Origin: Streptomyces viridiviolaceus
GTDB lineage: Bacteria > Actinomycetota > Actinomycetes > Streptomycetales > Streptomycetaceae
NCBI RefSeq assembly: GCF_014650995.1
Contig: NZ_BMWA01000001.1
Coordinates: 310,001-374,000, forward strand
Direction: 5' to 3'
Length of the DNA stretch: 64,000 nucleotides
Shown here piece after piece: positions 1-7,966 of the stretch (positions are counted from its first letter, which is position 1; the number at the start of each line of letters is the position of its first letter). The notes under the pieces were generated by a model. That model searched no databases. It was not told where the DNA came from and was given only the letters and a program-made list of their open reading frames with translations. A program made the position numbers and the translations under genes.

Positions 1-46
1 GCGGGCCCGGTGGGTGTTGTCCGTTCCGGCGGCGTTCTCCGGACGG

Positions 47-325
47 TCAGGTGCCGGGGGTCGCCGACTCCCCGCACGCGCGACCCCGGGCCCCTTCCCG
101 GGTACGGCCCGCGGCGACCGGGCGCCGGGGGTTGCGGCGCAGCCACTCTCCCTCCAGCTGTGCCATGCGCTCGTTGTGGGCCCGCAGCGCGTCGTTCGAG
201 CCGTACAGCAGTGTGTCGTGGCGCGTGCGGTGGATGGTCTCCAGCTCCTTCATGAGCTGCTGGTCGTCCAGGCGACCCGGGTCCACTCCGGTCATGGTGT
301 CGTCCCGCGTGTCGTGTTCGTTCAT
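47..325 (-). CDS. DUF6158-like small conserved protein
   Basis: Encodes 92 residues. The centre, with DDQQLMKELETIHRTRHDTL followed by an NxRMxxLEGEWLRR stretch, looks like the small actinobacterial DUF6158 family of unknown function, predicted mainly helical and charged. I start it at the ATG at 325; an internal ATG at 295 (MTGVDPGRL) has a GGGAC-like purine run upstream and could be the true start. A longer in-frame extension to 421 crosses the start of the divergent neighbour and is less likely. The C-terminal tail is Arg/Gly rich and probably disordered. No function can be assigned. Confidence 0.6.
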   Translation of the reverse strand: MNEHDTRDDTMTGVDPGRLDDQQLMKELETIHRTRHDTLLYGSNDALRAHNERMAQLEGEWLRRNPRRPVAAGRTREGARGRACGESATPGT

Positions 326-385
326 GCGGTCCGGGTACCCGCCCCGGTGAGCACTACCACCCCCGAGGGCACCCGGGAGGGAGCC

Positions 386-1507
386 ATGGATCTCGCGTTT
401 CTGCATCCACTCTACGAACATCCGGGGCCGTGGGCCTCCGTGTACGTCGACCTCTCACGGCATGCGGAGGACACCCCGCACGAACGGGAACTGACGGCCG
501 ACGCGGTGGCCCGGGAGCTGGCGTCGCAGGGCGCGGACGACGCGACGTGCCGGGCCGTGCGGCAGGCGGTGGACGAGCTGCGCCACTCCACCGACCAGCA
601 CGGACGGGCCCTGTTCGCGTGCGCCGGGAGGGTGGTCCTGGACCCGCCGCTGGCACGCCCCCCGCGGGGTGGCACCTCCGCCCACTGGGCGCCGCTGCCG
701 CATGTCGCGCCGCTGCTGGAGCTGGCGGGCGAGGACCCGGTGTGCGTGGTGGCGTACATCGACCGCAAGGGCGCGGACTTCGAGTTGCGCAGCGCGCTGG
801 GCAGCGAGGACGCGGGCGGGGTGAGCGGCCGGCAGTGGCCGGTGCACCGCACCAGCAGCGTCGACTGGTCGGAGCGGCACTTCCAGTTGCGGGTGGAGAA
901 CACCTGGGAGCACAACGCGGCGGAGATCGCGGACGCGCTCGCCGTGTGCCAGGAGGAGACCCGCGCCGACCTGCTGATCCTGGTGGGCGACGACCGGGAA
1001 CGGCGGTCCGTGCACGAACGGTTGCCGCGGAGGCTGCAGGACCGTGTGGTGGAGGCGCCGCACGGAGCCGGCAGCAGGCTCCTCGACGACGACGTGGAGC
1101 GGCTGCGCGACGAGCACGTGCGGGCACGGGCACGCGAGGAGCTGGACAGGTTCCTGGCCGCCCGCGCACCCGACGACGAGGGACGGGCCGCCGCGGTCGA
1201 GGGCGTGCCGGCGCTGATCGAGGCCGCCCGGGAGCACCGCATCGACGAGTTGCTGATCATCCCGGACGGTCCCGACACCCACCGCGAGGTGTGGATCGGC
1301 GAGGACGCCGACCAGGTGGCGGTGCGCCGTACGGAACTGAAGACGCTCGGCGAGCAGAACTCCTGGTCGGCCCGCGCGGACGATGCCCTGCTGCGCTCGG
1401 CCGTGATGACCGGCGCCCCGGCGATCTCCGTGACTGCGGCCCTGCCGCGGGAGGTGGAGGGCGACGCCCCGGTGGGCGGCCTGGGAGCGCTGCTGCGCTG
1501 GAGGTGA
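386..1507 (+). CDS. baeRF/Vms1-type (Rv2629-like) ribosome-associated protein
   Basis: Encodes 373 residues. It resembles the bacterial eRF1-like (baeRF family 2, Rv2629-like) proteins related to the Vms1/Ankzf1 peptidyl-tRNA hydrolases, which are thought to act on stalled or hibernating ribosomes. Visible support: an N-terminal region with a VAYIDRKGADFEL strand, a central HFQLRVENTWEHNAAEIADAL segment, and a C-terminal eRF1-domain-3-like part with LLILVGDDRERRSV and ELLIIPDGPDTHREVWIG. The start is the ATG at 386 behind a strong GGGAGGGAG ribosome site; longer upstream reading is non-typical sequence. It is divergent from the DUF6158 gene with about 60 bases between. The family assignment is from pattern memory, and biochemical activity is inference. 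Confidence 0.7.
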   Translation: MDLAFLHPLYEHPGPWASVYVDLSRHAEDTPHERELTADAVARELASQGADDATCRAVRQAVDELRHSTDQHGRALFACAGRVVLDPPLARPPRGGTSAHWAPLPHVAPLLELAGEDPVCVVAYIDRKGADFELRSALGSEDAGGVSGRQWPVHRTSSVDWSERHFQLRVENTWEHNAAEIADALAVCQEETRADLLILVGDDRERRSVHERLPRRLQDRVVEAPHGAGSRLLDDDVERLRDEHVRARAREELDRFLAARAPDDEGRAAAVEGVPALIEAAREHRIDELLIIPDGPDTHREVWIGEDADQVAVRRTELKTLGEQNSWSARADDALLRSAVMTGAPAISVTAALPREVEGDAPVGGLGALLRWR

Positions 1508-1530
1508 CCGCGCGCCGGCCACCCGCCCCG

Positions 1531-1799
1531 GATGCCCGACGGGGCCGGGCCCGGGTCCGGCCGTGCGCGGCGAACACCGCCCGCGTGTCCGGCCCGGCGA
1601 CCGCCCACCACGCCCTGCCAGGACCGCCCGCGTGCCGGACCGCAGGCCGCTCGCCCCAGGCCCGTGGCGGCTCCGCCGGGCACATGGCTGCCCCGGATGC
1701 CCGGCGGGGCCGGGCCCGGGTCCGTGCGTGACGAGCGCCGCCCGCGTGTCCGGCCCGGCGACCGCCCACCACGCCCTGCCAGGACCGCCCGCGTGCCGG
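1531..1799. repeat. Imperfect direct repeat in a gene-free stretch
   Basis: The 389 bases between the stop at 1507 and the ABC-F stop at 1897 hold no convincing gene. They contain a duplicated block of about 105 bases: 1531-1638 and 1696-1799. Each copy starts with GATGCCCGRCGGGGCC and ends with GGACCGCCCGCGTGCCGG, with offsets of 165 bases at one end and 161 at the other, so one copy carries a short indel. Open frames here are on both strands, are low-complexity Arg/Pro/Gly reading, and are not supported as genes. Confidence 0.75.
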
Positions 1800-1896
1800 C
1801 GCACCCGGCACCGGACCGCCGGGCGGCCGTCGCATGTGGCGTCACCGATCGCCGGGCCGTCCGTGGCCCCGCCGGGCGCCCGGGTCCGGCGTGTCC

Positions 1897-3516
1897 CTAC
1901 CGCGCCCGCTCCACCCGCCGTTCGTCCCACACCGGCTCCGGCGTCTCGCGCACGCGGCCGTCGCTGCCGAAGACGAGGTAGCGGTCGAAGGAGCGGGCGA
2001 ACCAGCGGTCGTGGGTGACCGCGAGGACCGTTCCCTCGAAGCCCTCCAGGCCCTCCTGGAGGGCCTCGGCGGATTCCAGGTCGAGGTTGTCGGTCGGTTC
2101 GTCGAGCAGCAGGGCGGTGACGCCCTGGAGTTCCAGCAGCAGGATCTGGAAGCGGGCCTGCTGGCCGCCGGAGAGCCGGTCGAAGGTCTGCTCGGCCTGC
2201 TGGGTCAGCTCGTAGCGGCGCAGCCGGGACATGGCGGCGCCCCGGTCCTGGGAGTGTTCGGTCCACAGGATGTCCAGGAGCGTGCGGCCCTCCAGCTCCG
2301 GGTGCGCGTGGGTCTGGGCGAAGTGGCCGGGCACCACGCGCGCGCCCAGCTTCCAGTTCCCGGTGTGCGCCACGTCGTCGCCGGCGAGCAGCCGCAGGAA
2401 GTGCGACTTGCCGGAACCGTTGGAGCCGAGGACGGCGACGCGTTCGCCGTAGAAGACCTCCAGGTCGAAGGGCTTCATCAGGCCGGTCAGTTCCAGCCCC
2501 TCGCAGGTGACGGCCCGCACGCCGGTACGACCGCCCTTCAGCCGCATTCTGATGTCCTGTTCACGCGGCGGCTCGGGCGGCGGCCCGGCCTCCTCGAACT
2601 TGCGCAGGCGGGTCTGGGCGGCCGCGTAGCGGGAGGCCATCTCGTGACTGATGGACGCGGCCTGCCGCAGCGTCAGCACCAGTTTCTTCAGCTGTGCGTG
2701 TTTCTCGTCCCAGCGGCGGCGCAGTTCCTCGAAGCGGGCGAAGCGCTCGCGCCGGGCGTCGTGGAAGGTGGCGAAGCCGCCGCCGTGCACCCAGGCGTCG
2801 GCGCCGGCGGGGCCCGGTTCCAGGGAGACGATCTTCTGGGCGGCGTGGGAGAGGAGTTCCCGGTCGTGCGAGACGAACAGCACGGTCTTGCGGGTCTCGG
2901 CGAGCCGCTCCTCCAGCCAGCGCTTGCCGGGCACGTCGAGGTAGTTGTCCGGCTCGTCGAGCAGCAGCACCTCGTCGGTGCCGCGCAGCAGCGCCTCCAG
3001 CACCAGCCGCTTCTGCTCGCCGCCGGACAGCGTGCGCACCTGGCGCCACTGGGCCTTGTCGTACGGCACGCCGAGCGCGGCCGTCGTGCACATGTCCCAC
3101 AGGGTCTCGGCCTCGTACCCGCGCGCCTCGGCCCAGTCGGCGAGGGCCTGTGCGTAGTTGAGCTGGGCCGCTTCGTCGTCGACGGTCATGATGGCGTGCT
3201 CGGCGGCGTCGACGGCGCGCGCCGCCTCGCGGATCCGCGGCGGCGCGACGGACACCAGCAGGTCCCGTACGGTCGTCTCGTCCCGTACGGAGCCCACGAA
3301 CTGCCGCATCACCCCGAGCCCGCCGCCGACGGTGACGGTCCCGCCGTGCGGTTTCAGCTCCCCGGCGAGCAGGCGCAGCAAGGTGGTCTTGCCCGCGCCG
3401 TTGGGGCCGACGAGGGCCACGACGGCCCCCTCCCCCACCCGGAAGGACACATCGCCGAGCAGCGCCCTCCCGTCGGGGAGGTAGTACTCCAGGTGCGCGG
3501 CTTCGAGATGACCCAT
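1897..3516 (-). CDS. ABC-F family ATP-binding protein
   Basis: Encodes 539 residues with two nucleotide-binding domains and no membrane segments, the layout of soluble ABC-F translation factors (Uup/EttA/antibiotic-resistance type). Walker A motifs are GPNGAGKTT near residues 37-45 and GSNGSGKS in the second half. Signatures are LSGGEQKR and LSGGQQAR, Walker B is LLLDEP in both halves, and a charged helical linker separates the domains. Such proteins act on the ribosome, and some confer resistance to ribosome-targeting drugs; whether this one does is unknown. The start at 3516 (MGHLEAAHLEYYL) fits the family and sits directly behind a promoter; an upstream in-frame start at 3564 would cover that promoter. 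Confidence 0.9.
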   Translation of the reverse strand: MGHLEAAHLEYYLPDGRALLGDVSFRVGEGAVVALVGPNGAGKTTLLRLLAGELKPHGGTVTVGGGLGVMRQFVGSVRDETTVRDLLVSVAPPRIREAARAVDAAEHAIMTVDDEAAQLNYAQALADWAEARGYEAETLWDMCTTAALGVPYDKAQWRQVRTLSGGEQKRLVLEALLRGTDEVLLLDEPDNYLDVPGKRWLEERLAETRKTVLFVSHDRELLSHAAQKIVSLEPGPAGADAWVHGGGFATFHDARRERFARFEELRRRWDEKHAQLKKLVLTLRQAASISHEMASRYAAAQTRLRKFEEAGPPPEPPREQDIRMRLKGGRTGVRAVTCEGLELTGLMKPFDLEVFYGERVAVLGSNGSGKSHFLRLLAGDDVAHTGNWKLGARVVPGHFAQTHAHPELEGRTLLDILWTEHSQDRGAAMSRLRRYELTQQAEQTFDRLSGGQQARFQILLLELQGVTALLLDEPTDNLDLESAEALQEGLEGFEGTVLAVTHDRWFARSFDRYLVFGSDGRVRETPEPVWDERRVERAR

Positions 3517-3524
3517 GAGCAGCG

Positions 3525-3553
3525 ATTGTGTGGCCCGGCCCGGCCCCCGGCAA
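3525..3553 (-). promoter_or_regulatory. Predicted sigma-70-type promoter for a leaderless ABC-F mRNA
   Basis: On the minus strand TTGCCG (3553-3548) and CACAAT (3530-3525) are separated by exactly 17 bases. The ATG at 3516 lies 8 bases downstream of the -10 box, so transcription would start almost at the start codon. No purine-rich ribosome site lies before the ATG, consistent with a leaderless transcript, which is common in Streptomyces. Confidence 0.45.
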
Positions 3554-3650
3554 CCTCTTTTCACCGGTGCCGGGCCGTCGGCGGCGGGGCGTGGGCTCCA
3601 CCCGCGTGACCGCCCGGCAGGAATCGCCGCCCGCCGGGTAGGCGGAACGC

Positions 3651-5168
3651 ATGAGCCCCGACGTAGACCTGACCGCTCCGACGCCCGGCCCGCACCCCTT
3701 CCGCAACGGTTTCCTGCGGCTGGACCAGCGTGTGTTCGAGGCCGTGGCCACCCGGCACTGGCCCGGTGCCGATCCCCTGCTGCCCCGGCTGAGCCACAGC
3801 GCCAACCACGGTGTGCTGTGGTTCGCGGCCGCCGCCGCGCTGGCCGCCTCGCGCACGCCGCGGGCCCGCCGCGCCGCCGTGCGCGGGCTCGCGTCCCTGA
3901 GTCTGGCCTCGCTGACCATCAACACGCTGGGCAAGCGGACGGTCCGCCGTCCCCGCCCCGTGCTGGACCCCGTGCCGTTGGTGCGGCAGCTGAAGCGGCA
4001 GCCGATCACCACGTCCTTCCCCTCCGGGCACGCCGCGTCGGCCGCCGCGTTCGCCACCGGCGTGGCGCTGGAGTCCCCGGCCTGGGGGGCGGCGGTCGCC
4101 CCGGTGGCCGCGGCGGTCGCCCTGTCCCGGGTCTACACCGGCGTCCACTTCCCGAGCGACGTCCTGGCCGGTGCCGCACTGGGGGCGGGGGCTGCGTTCG
4201 CCGTGCGGGGCATGGTCCCCACGCGCGCCCAGCTCCTGCCGCCGGCCCGGCCGCGCGCCGACGTGCCCGCGCTGCCCGAGGGCGACGGCCTGGTCATGGT
4301 GGCCAACGTCGGCTCCGGCTCGGCGGACCGGGTGCGTGCGCTGTGCGAGGCGCTGCCGAAGGCCGAGGTCGTGGAGTGCGAGCCGCAGGACGTCGAGGCC
4401 GAGTTGGAGAGGGCGGCGGAGCACGCCCGGGTGCTCGGCGTGTGCGGCGGCGACGGCACTGTGAACGCCGCCGCCGAGATCGCCCTGCGCCGGGGGCTGC
4501 CCCTCGCGGTGCTTCCCGGCGGCACGCTCAACCACTTCGCCTACGACCTGGGCGTGGAGGACGTGCGGGATCTGTGCCGGGCGCTGGAGCAGGGCGAGGG
4601 CGTCCGCGTGGACGTCGGCCGGTTCACCTCCGGCGGGCGGCGGGGCATCTTCCTGAACACCTTCAGCCTCGGTGTGTACCCGGAGCTGGTGCGCGAGCGG
4701 GAGCGGTGGTCGCCCCGGATCGGATCCTGGCCGGCCGGTGTGCTGGCGGCCGTCCGGGTGCTGCGTGCCGACCGGCATCCGCTGGAGGCCGAGGTCCAGG
4801 GGCGCAGGCGCCCGCTGTGGCTGCTGTTCGCGGGCAACGGCACGTATCACCGCAAGGGCATCGCCTCGGGCCGGCGGCTCGACCTGGCGGACGGGCAGTT
4901 GGACGTCCGGGTGGTGCACGGCGGCCGGCGGCCGGCCCTGCGCCTGCTGTCCGCGGCCCTCGCCGGGCCGCTGACCCGCTCACCCGCCCACGCGGCGGTG
5001 CAGGTGGGCCGCCTGCACCTGACCGGTGTGGCCCCCGGCACCCTCCTGGCGTACGACGGCGAGCTCACCGAGACACGGGGCGATCTGACCCTGGAGAAGC
5101 TGCCCGAGGCGCTCACGGTCTACCGGCCCCTGCCCGTCGGCCGAGCGAATCCCGACGGCGCTTCCTGA
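3651..5168 (+). CDS. PAP2 phosphatase fused to diacylglycerol-kinase-like domain
   Basis: Encodes 505 residues with two enzymatic domains. Residues about 20-190 form a membrane PAP2 phosphatase: KRTVRRPRP (KX6RP motif), PSGHAAS and SRVYTGVHFPSD are the three catalytic signatures, with small hydrophobic helices between. Residues about 220-500 form a lipid/diacylglycerol kinase-like domain with GGDGTVNAAAEI, GGTLNHFA, AGNGTYHRKG and AYDGEL. The two halves suggest a membrane enzyme that both removes phosphate from and phosphorylates lipid intermediates; the physiological substrate is not evident. Fusions of this type occur in actinobacteria. The start at ATG 3651 is preceded by GGTAGGCGGAACGC. 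Confidence 0.88.
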   Translation: MSPDVDLTAPTPGPHPFRNGFLRLDQRVFEAVATRHWPGADPLLPRLSHSANHGVLWFAAAAALAASRTPRARRAAVRGLASLSLASLTINTLGKRTVRRPRPVLDPVPLVRQLKRQPITTSFPSGHAASAAAFATGVALESPAWGAAVAPVAAAVALSRVYTGVHFPSDVLAGAALGAGAAFAVRGMVPTRAQLLPPARPRADVPALPEGDGLVMVANVGSGSADRVRALCEALPKAEVVECEPQDVEAELERAAEHARVLGVCGGDGTVNAAAEIALRRGLPLAVLPGGTLNHFAYDLGVEDVRDLCRALEQGEGVRVDVGRFTSGGRRGIFLNTFSLGVYPELVRERERWSPRIGSWPAGVLAAVRVLRADRHPLEAEVQGRRRPLWLLFAGNGTYHRKGIASGRRLDLADGQLDVRVVHGGRRPALRLLSAALAGPLTRSPAHAAVQVGRLHLTGVAPGTLLAYDGELTETRGDLTLEKLPEALTVYRPLPVGRANPDGAS

Positions 5169-5177
5169 CCACCTTAT

Positions 5178-5192
5178 CTGACGGATCGTCAG
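5178..5192. promoter_or_regulatory. Palindromic operator-like site, CTGACG-n3-CGTCAG
   Basis: A perfect 6-base inverted repeat with a 3-base centre (GAT) lies just after the PAP2 fusion gene and 120 bases before the methyltransferase start, beside an A/T-rich stretch (CCATATTGCAAAATACG). Placement and symmetry resemble TetR-family operators; no TetR gene is adjacent. Confidence 0.4.
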
Positions 5193-5312
5193 TCCATATT
5201 GCAAAATACGTGTCTCACTATGCGGGGCGCGGGCGTACGGTGATCCAGCCGCCGGGCGGGCCACCGTGCCCCGCGCACCGGCGTGTCACGATGCCGGGAG
5301 AGGGGATCAGCC

Positions 5313-6140
5313 ATGCCGGAGCCGAAGCCGCGCGAGACCGCCGTGTACACGCACGGGCACCACGAGTCCGTACTGCGCTCGCACACCTGGCGCACCGCCG
5401 AGAACTCCGCGGCGTACCTGCTCGGCTCGCTCAAGCCCCACATGAGGATCCTCGACATCGGCTGCGGTCCGGGCACCATCACCGCGGACCTCGCGGCCCT
5501 GGTCCCCGACGGGCACGTCACCGGCGTGGACCGGGCGCCGGAGATCCTGGACCGGGCGCGCGCCACGGCGGCCGGGCGCGGCCTGGGCAACGTCGACTTC
5601 GCGGTCGCCGACGTGCACGCCCTGGACTACCCGGACGACACCTTCTGCGTGGTCCACGCCCACCAGGTGCTCCAGCACGTCGGCGACCCGGTGCAGGCGC
5701 TGCGCGAGATGAAGCGCGTCGCCAGGCCGAACGGGTTCATCGCCGTGCGCGACTCGGACTACGGCGCCATGACCTGGTACCCGGCGTCACCGGGGATGGA
5801 CGACTGGCTGGACCTGTACCGGCGGGTGGCCCGGGCCAACGGCGGCGAGCCGGACGCCGGCCGGCGGCTGAGGTCGTGGGCGCTGCGGGCGGGGCTCACG
5901 GACATCACGGCGACCTCCGGCACGTGGACCTTCGCCACGCCCGAGGAGCGGGAGTGGTGGAGCGGCCTGTGGGCGGACCGCACCGTGGCGTCCTCGTACG
6001 CCGAGCGCGCCGTGGGGGGCGGACACGCGACCCCGGAACGGCTGCGGGCCGTGTCGGCGGCCTGGCGGGAGTGGGGAAATCGGGAGGACGGCTGGTTCAG
6101 CGTGCTGCACGGAGAAATTCTGTGCCGAAAGGAAGCCTGA
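5313..6140 (+). CDS. Class I SAM-dependent methyltransferase (UbiE-like)
   Basis: Encodes 275 residues with a Rossmann methyltransferase fold. Motif I is ILDIGCGPGTITADLA near residues 46-61, followed by the acidic loop VTGVDRAPEIL, VADVHALDYPDDTF and HAHQVLQHVGDPVQALREM. This is the UbiE/ubiquinone-methyltransferase-like subgroup, often found next to regulators in Streptomyces, acting on unidentified small molecules. The ATG at 5313 has GGAGAGGGG upstream; an in-frame GTG at 5283 is less likely. The gene stands alone between the palindrome at 5178-5192 and the small membrane protein gene. The substrate is unknown. Confidence 0.82.
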   Translation: MPEPKPRETAVYTHGHHESVLRSHTWRTAENSAAYLLGSLKPHMRILDIGCGPGTITADLAALVPDGHVTGVDRAPEILDRARATAAGRGLGNVDFAVADVHALDYPDDTFCVVHAHQVLQHVGDPVQALREMKRVARPNGFIAVRDSDYGAMTWYPASPGMDDWLDLYRRVARANGGEPDAGRRLRSWALRAGLTDITATSGTWTFATPEEREWWSGLWADRTVASSYAERAVGGGHATPERLRAVSAAWREWGNREDGWFSVLHGEILCRKEA

Positions 6141-6193
6141 AAGAAGCCTGATCTGTGAATTTCGGGAAACCAGTACGGCAGGAGGTTCACATT

Positions 6194-6364
6194 ATGATTC
6201 CGCTTCTGCTCGTATTGCTTCTCGCGATCGTTCTGTTCGGTGTCGGCTTCGCCGTGAAGGCACTGTGGTGGATCGCTCTGGTGGTCCTGGTCCTGTGGCT
6301 GCTGGGCTTCCTGGTCCGCGGAACGACCGCAGGTGGCGGACGGGGCCGCTGGTACAGGTGGTGA
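6194..6364 (+). CDS. Small hydrophobic membrane protein
   Basis: Encodes 56 residues with an almost wholly hydrophobic body: two predicted membrane helices (residues about 2-20 and 24-43) broken by KALWW, then a short Gly/Arg-rich tail ending WYRW. It has a very strong ribosome site (AGGAGG) 8 bases before the ATG. This matches the short hydrophobic proteins widely annotated in Streptomyces with no known function. It ends in a hairpin shared with the convergent gvpK. Confidence 0.75.
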   Translation: MIPLLLVLLLAIVLFGVGFAVKALWWIALVVLVLWLLGFLVRGTTAGGGRGRWYRW

Positions 6365-6368
6365 GGCG

Positions 6369-6399
6369 GCTGCCCCGGGAGGCTCACTCCCGGGGCAGC
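6369..6399. terminator. Bidirectional hairpin between the small membrane gene and gvpK
   Basis: GCTGCCCCGGGAG and CTCCCGGGGCAGC form a 13-bp G/C-rich stem with a 5-base loop (GCTCA). It lies at the ends of two convergent genes; the stem overlaps the last codons of gvpK. Confidence 0.7.
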
Positions 6400-6668
6400 A
6401 GCGGTCCGAGCGGCCCGAGGTCCAGGTTCAGGTCCTCGGGCCGCAGTCCGTAGCGCTCCCGCAGTTCGGTCATGCGGTCGTCGAGCAGCATCAGGGTGAG
6501 CCCGATGCGCTCCTCCTGCTCCTCACTCAGGTCGCCCTCGTCGAAGCGGCGCAGCGCCTGGCGCTCCATGAGCTGGCGCAGCAGTTCCACGACGGTCAGC
6601 ACGAGCTTGACGAGGTCGCGCTCGACCGTGTCGGGCTCCAGGTCCAGCCGTTTGCGGCGTTCGGTCAT
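6384..6668 (-). CDS. gvpK: Gas vesicle protein GvpK
   Basis: Encodes 94 residues: charged and helical, with RLDLEPDTVERDLVKLVLTV then VVELLRQLMERQALRR and IGLTLMLLDDRMTELRERYG, the conserved GvpK pattern. GvpK is an accessory protein needed for gas-vesicle assembly in other organisms and probably works with GvpJ/GvpS-type minor shell proteins. It is the last gene of the operon and starts one base after the gvpS stop. Its own end is inside a terminator stem. Confidence 0.93.
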   Translation of the reverse strand: MTERRKRLDLEPDTVERDLVKLVLTVVELLRQLMERQALRRFDEGDLSEEQEERIGLTLMLLDDRMTELRERYGLRPEDLNLDLGPLGPLLPRE

Positions 6669-6669
6669 G

Positions 6670-6852
6670 TCAGTCCCCCCACGGTGACGGGACGTTGGCG
6701 TTGACCGAGCTGATCAGCGCGTTCAGGTCGATGCGGACCAGGTCGACGTCCGCGATGCGCAGCGTGATGTCCCCGGTGATCACCACTCCGCCGGCCAGCA
6801 GCCGGTCGAGCAGGTCCACCAGGGCGATCTCACGGCGTTCTACGACGGTCAC
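6670..6852 (-). CDS. gvpS: Gas vesicle protein GvpS (GvpA/J-related minor shell protein)
   Basis: Encodes 60 residues and is little more than a single GvpA-type fold: ALVDLLDRLLAGGVVITGDITL followed by ADVDLVRIDLNALISSV. It lacks the long tails of GvpA and GvpJ. The GTG at 6852 overlaps the gvpL stop by 4 bases (GTGA), which fixes the start and implies translational coupling; the longer in-frame extension upstream reads through gvpL in another frame. Short GvpA-like proteins such as GvpS/GvpM are thought to cap or nucleate the vesicle wall. Confidence 0.88.
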   Translation of the reverse strand: MTVVERREIALVDLLDRLLAGGVVITGDITLRIADVDLVRIDLNALISSVNANVPSPWGD

Positions 6853-7643
6853 GTCCCCTCCCCCGCGTTTTCCTCGCGGGTGGTTTCCTCTCCGGCGAAG
6901 GAATAGGCGGCCCAGGGTCCGGTGAGTTCCACGCGAATTCCGGGGACGTCGTCCTTCGTCCGGTCCACCATTTCCACGAACTCCTCGGAAACGTCCCGTC
7001 GCACCAAATAGGCGGCATTGAGAACGTTCCGCCCGGCGGCACCGGAGAGCGTGGGATTCTGCGGTGCGTGCAGAGTGGCGTCGTCGGCCCGGGAGGACAG
7101 CGTTTCGTGCAGGCGCGTCGCCAGTTCCTCGGCCTTGGCCCACTGGTCCTCGTGCGCCCGCGTCTGCATGCGGCGCTGCCGCAGGTAGTCCCGGCCCGAG
7201 GTGGCCTTCCGCCCGGGCGGCGCGGGCCGCGCGGACGGCTCGGGCTCCGTCTCGACGTACACCTTGACGCCCCATTCCACCCGGCCTTCCAGCCGGTCGA
7301 GCGTGCGGCGGAAGTCGTCCTCCCGCTCCTCCATCATCACGCGCACCCCGCTGTCGTCCCGGAAGACGGTGGCCATCCGCAGCGGCAGCGGCGTGGTCAC
7401 GGCGGTGAGCGCGTCGATGACCTGCTGGTGGGCGCGGGCGGTCGCCGCCAGCCAGTCCAGGTCCTCCAGGTGGGCCCGCAGCGCCTCCTCGGAGAAGTCC
7501 GCCTCGGGCACATGACTGACGACGGCGATCAGGCCGTGGTGGTTCAGCAGTCTCGGCGGGTCACCGGCCACGCCCGTCAGCTGGGCCTGGAGGGCCGCGC
7601 CGAAGGGGTGGCAGACGGCGTAGACGTACCGCAGTCCGCTCAT
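6849..7643 (-). CDS. gvpL: Gas vesicle protein GvpL (GvpF/L family)
   Basis: Encodes 264 residues of the GvpF/GvpL family: N-terminal LRYVYAVC, central DLDWLAATARAHQQVIDAL and PLPLRMATVFRDD, the C-terminal block NAAYLVRRDVSEEFVEMVDR and the terminal GPWAAYSF motif. GvpF/L proteins are cytoplasmic or surface assembly factors with two ferredoxin-like domains that bind GvpA. A paralogue (gvpF) lies upstream in the same operon. Both ends overlap neighbours by 4 bases. Confidence 0.93.
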   Translation of the reverse strand: MSGLRYVYAVCHPFGAALQAQLTGVAGDPPRLLNHHGLIAVVSHVPEADFSEEALRAHLEDLDWLAATARAHQQVIDALTAVTTPLPLRMATVFRDDSGVRVMMEEREDDFRRTLDRLEGRVEWGVKVYVETEPEPSARPAPPGRKATSGRDYLRQRRMQTRAHEDQWAKAEELATRLHETLSSRADDATLHAPQNPTLSGAAGRNVLNAAYLVRRDVSEEFVEMVDRTKDDVPGIRVELTGPWAAYSFAGEETTREENAGEGT

Positions 7644-7966
7644 GGTGCCTCCCTGGGTACGTGGCCCGATTCCAGCTCCCGCAGCCGCTCGCGCAGCGCG
7701 GCGTTCTCCCGGGTCAGTTCGTCGCGCCGGGCGCGCGAGGAGAGCGCCGGGTCGCTCTCCCACCAGTCGATGCCCATTTCCTTGGCCTTGTCGACGGAGG
7801 CGACGATGAGCCGCAGCTTGATGGTGAGCAGCTCGATGTCGAGCAGGTTGATCCGGATGTCGCCCGCGATGACGATTCCCTTGTCGAGCACCCGCTCCAG
7901 GATGTCGGCGAGGTTGGCACTCTGGCCCTGGCCGTAGGGCTCGGGCAGCCGGCCGGGTGTCGTCAT
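7640..7966 (-). CDS. gvpJ: Gas vesicle protein GvpJ
   Basis: Encodes 108 residues with a GvpA-type core (LADILERVLDKGIVIAGDI, then INLLDIELLTIKLRLIVASV) followed by DKAKEMGIDWWESDP, the typical GvpJ continuation, and a helical Arg/Glu tail (RDELTRENAALRERLRELES) that may form a short coiled coil. GvpJ is a minor wall or tip protein. It overlaps gvpZ upstream and gvpL downstream by 4 bases each. Confidence 0.9.
   Translation of the reverse strand: MTTPGRLPEPYGQGQSANLADILERVLDKGIVIAGDIRINLLDIELLTIKLRLIVASVDKAKEMGIDWWESDPALSSRARRDELTRENAALRERLRELESGHVPREAP

Noticed and set aside
455..2266. 603-residue minus-strand frame opposite the baeRF gene
   Set aside because: Runs through the duplicated non-coding block and opposite a well-supported gene; Arg/Pro/Gly-rich with no motif.
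1834..3609. 591-residue plus-strand open frame opposite the ABC-F gene
   Set aside because: It mirrors the ABC-F coding frame, has low-complexity Gly/Ala/Val/Leu composition and no family motif; typical high-G+C antisense shadow.
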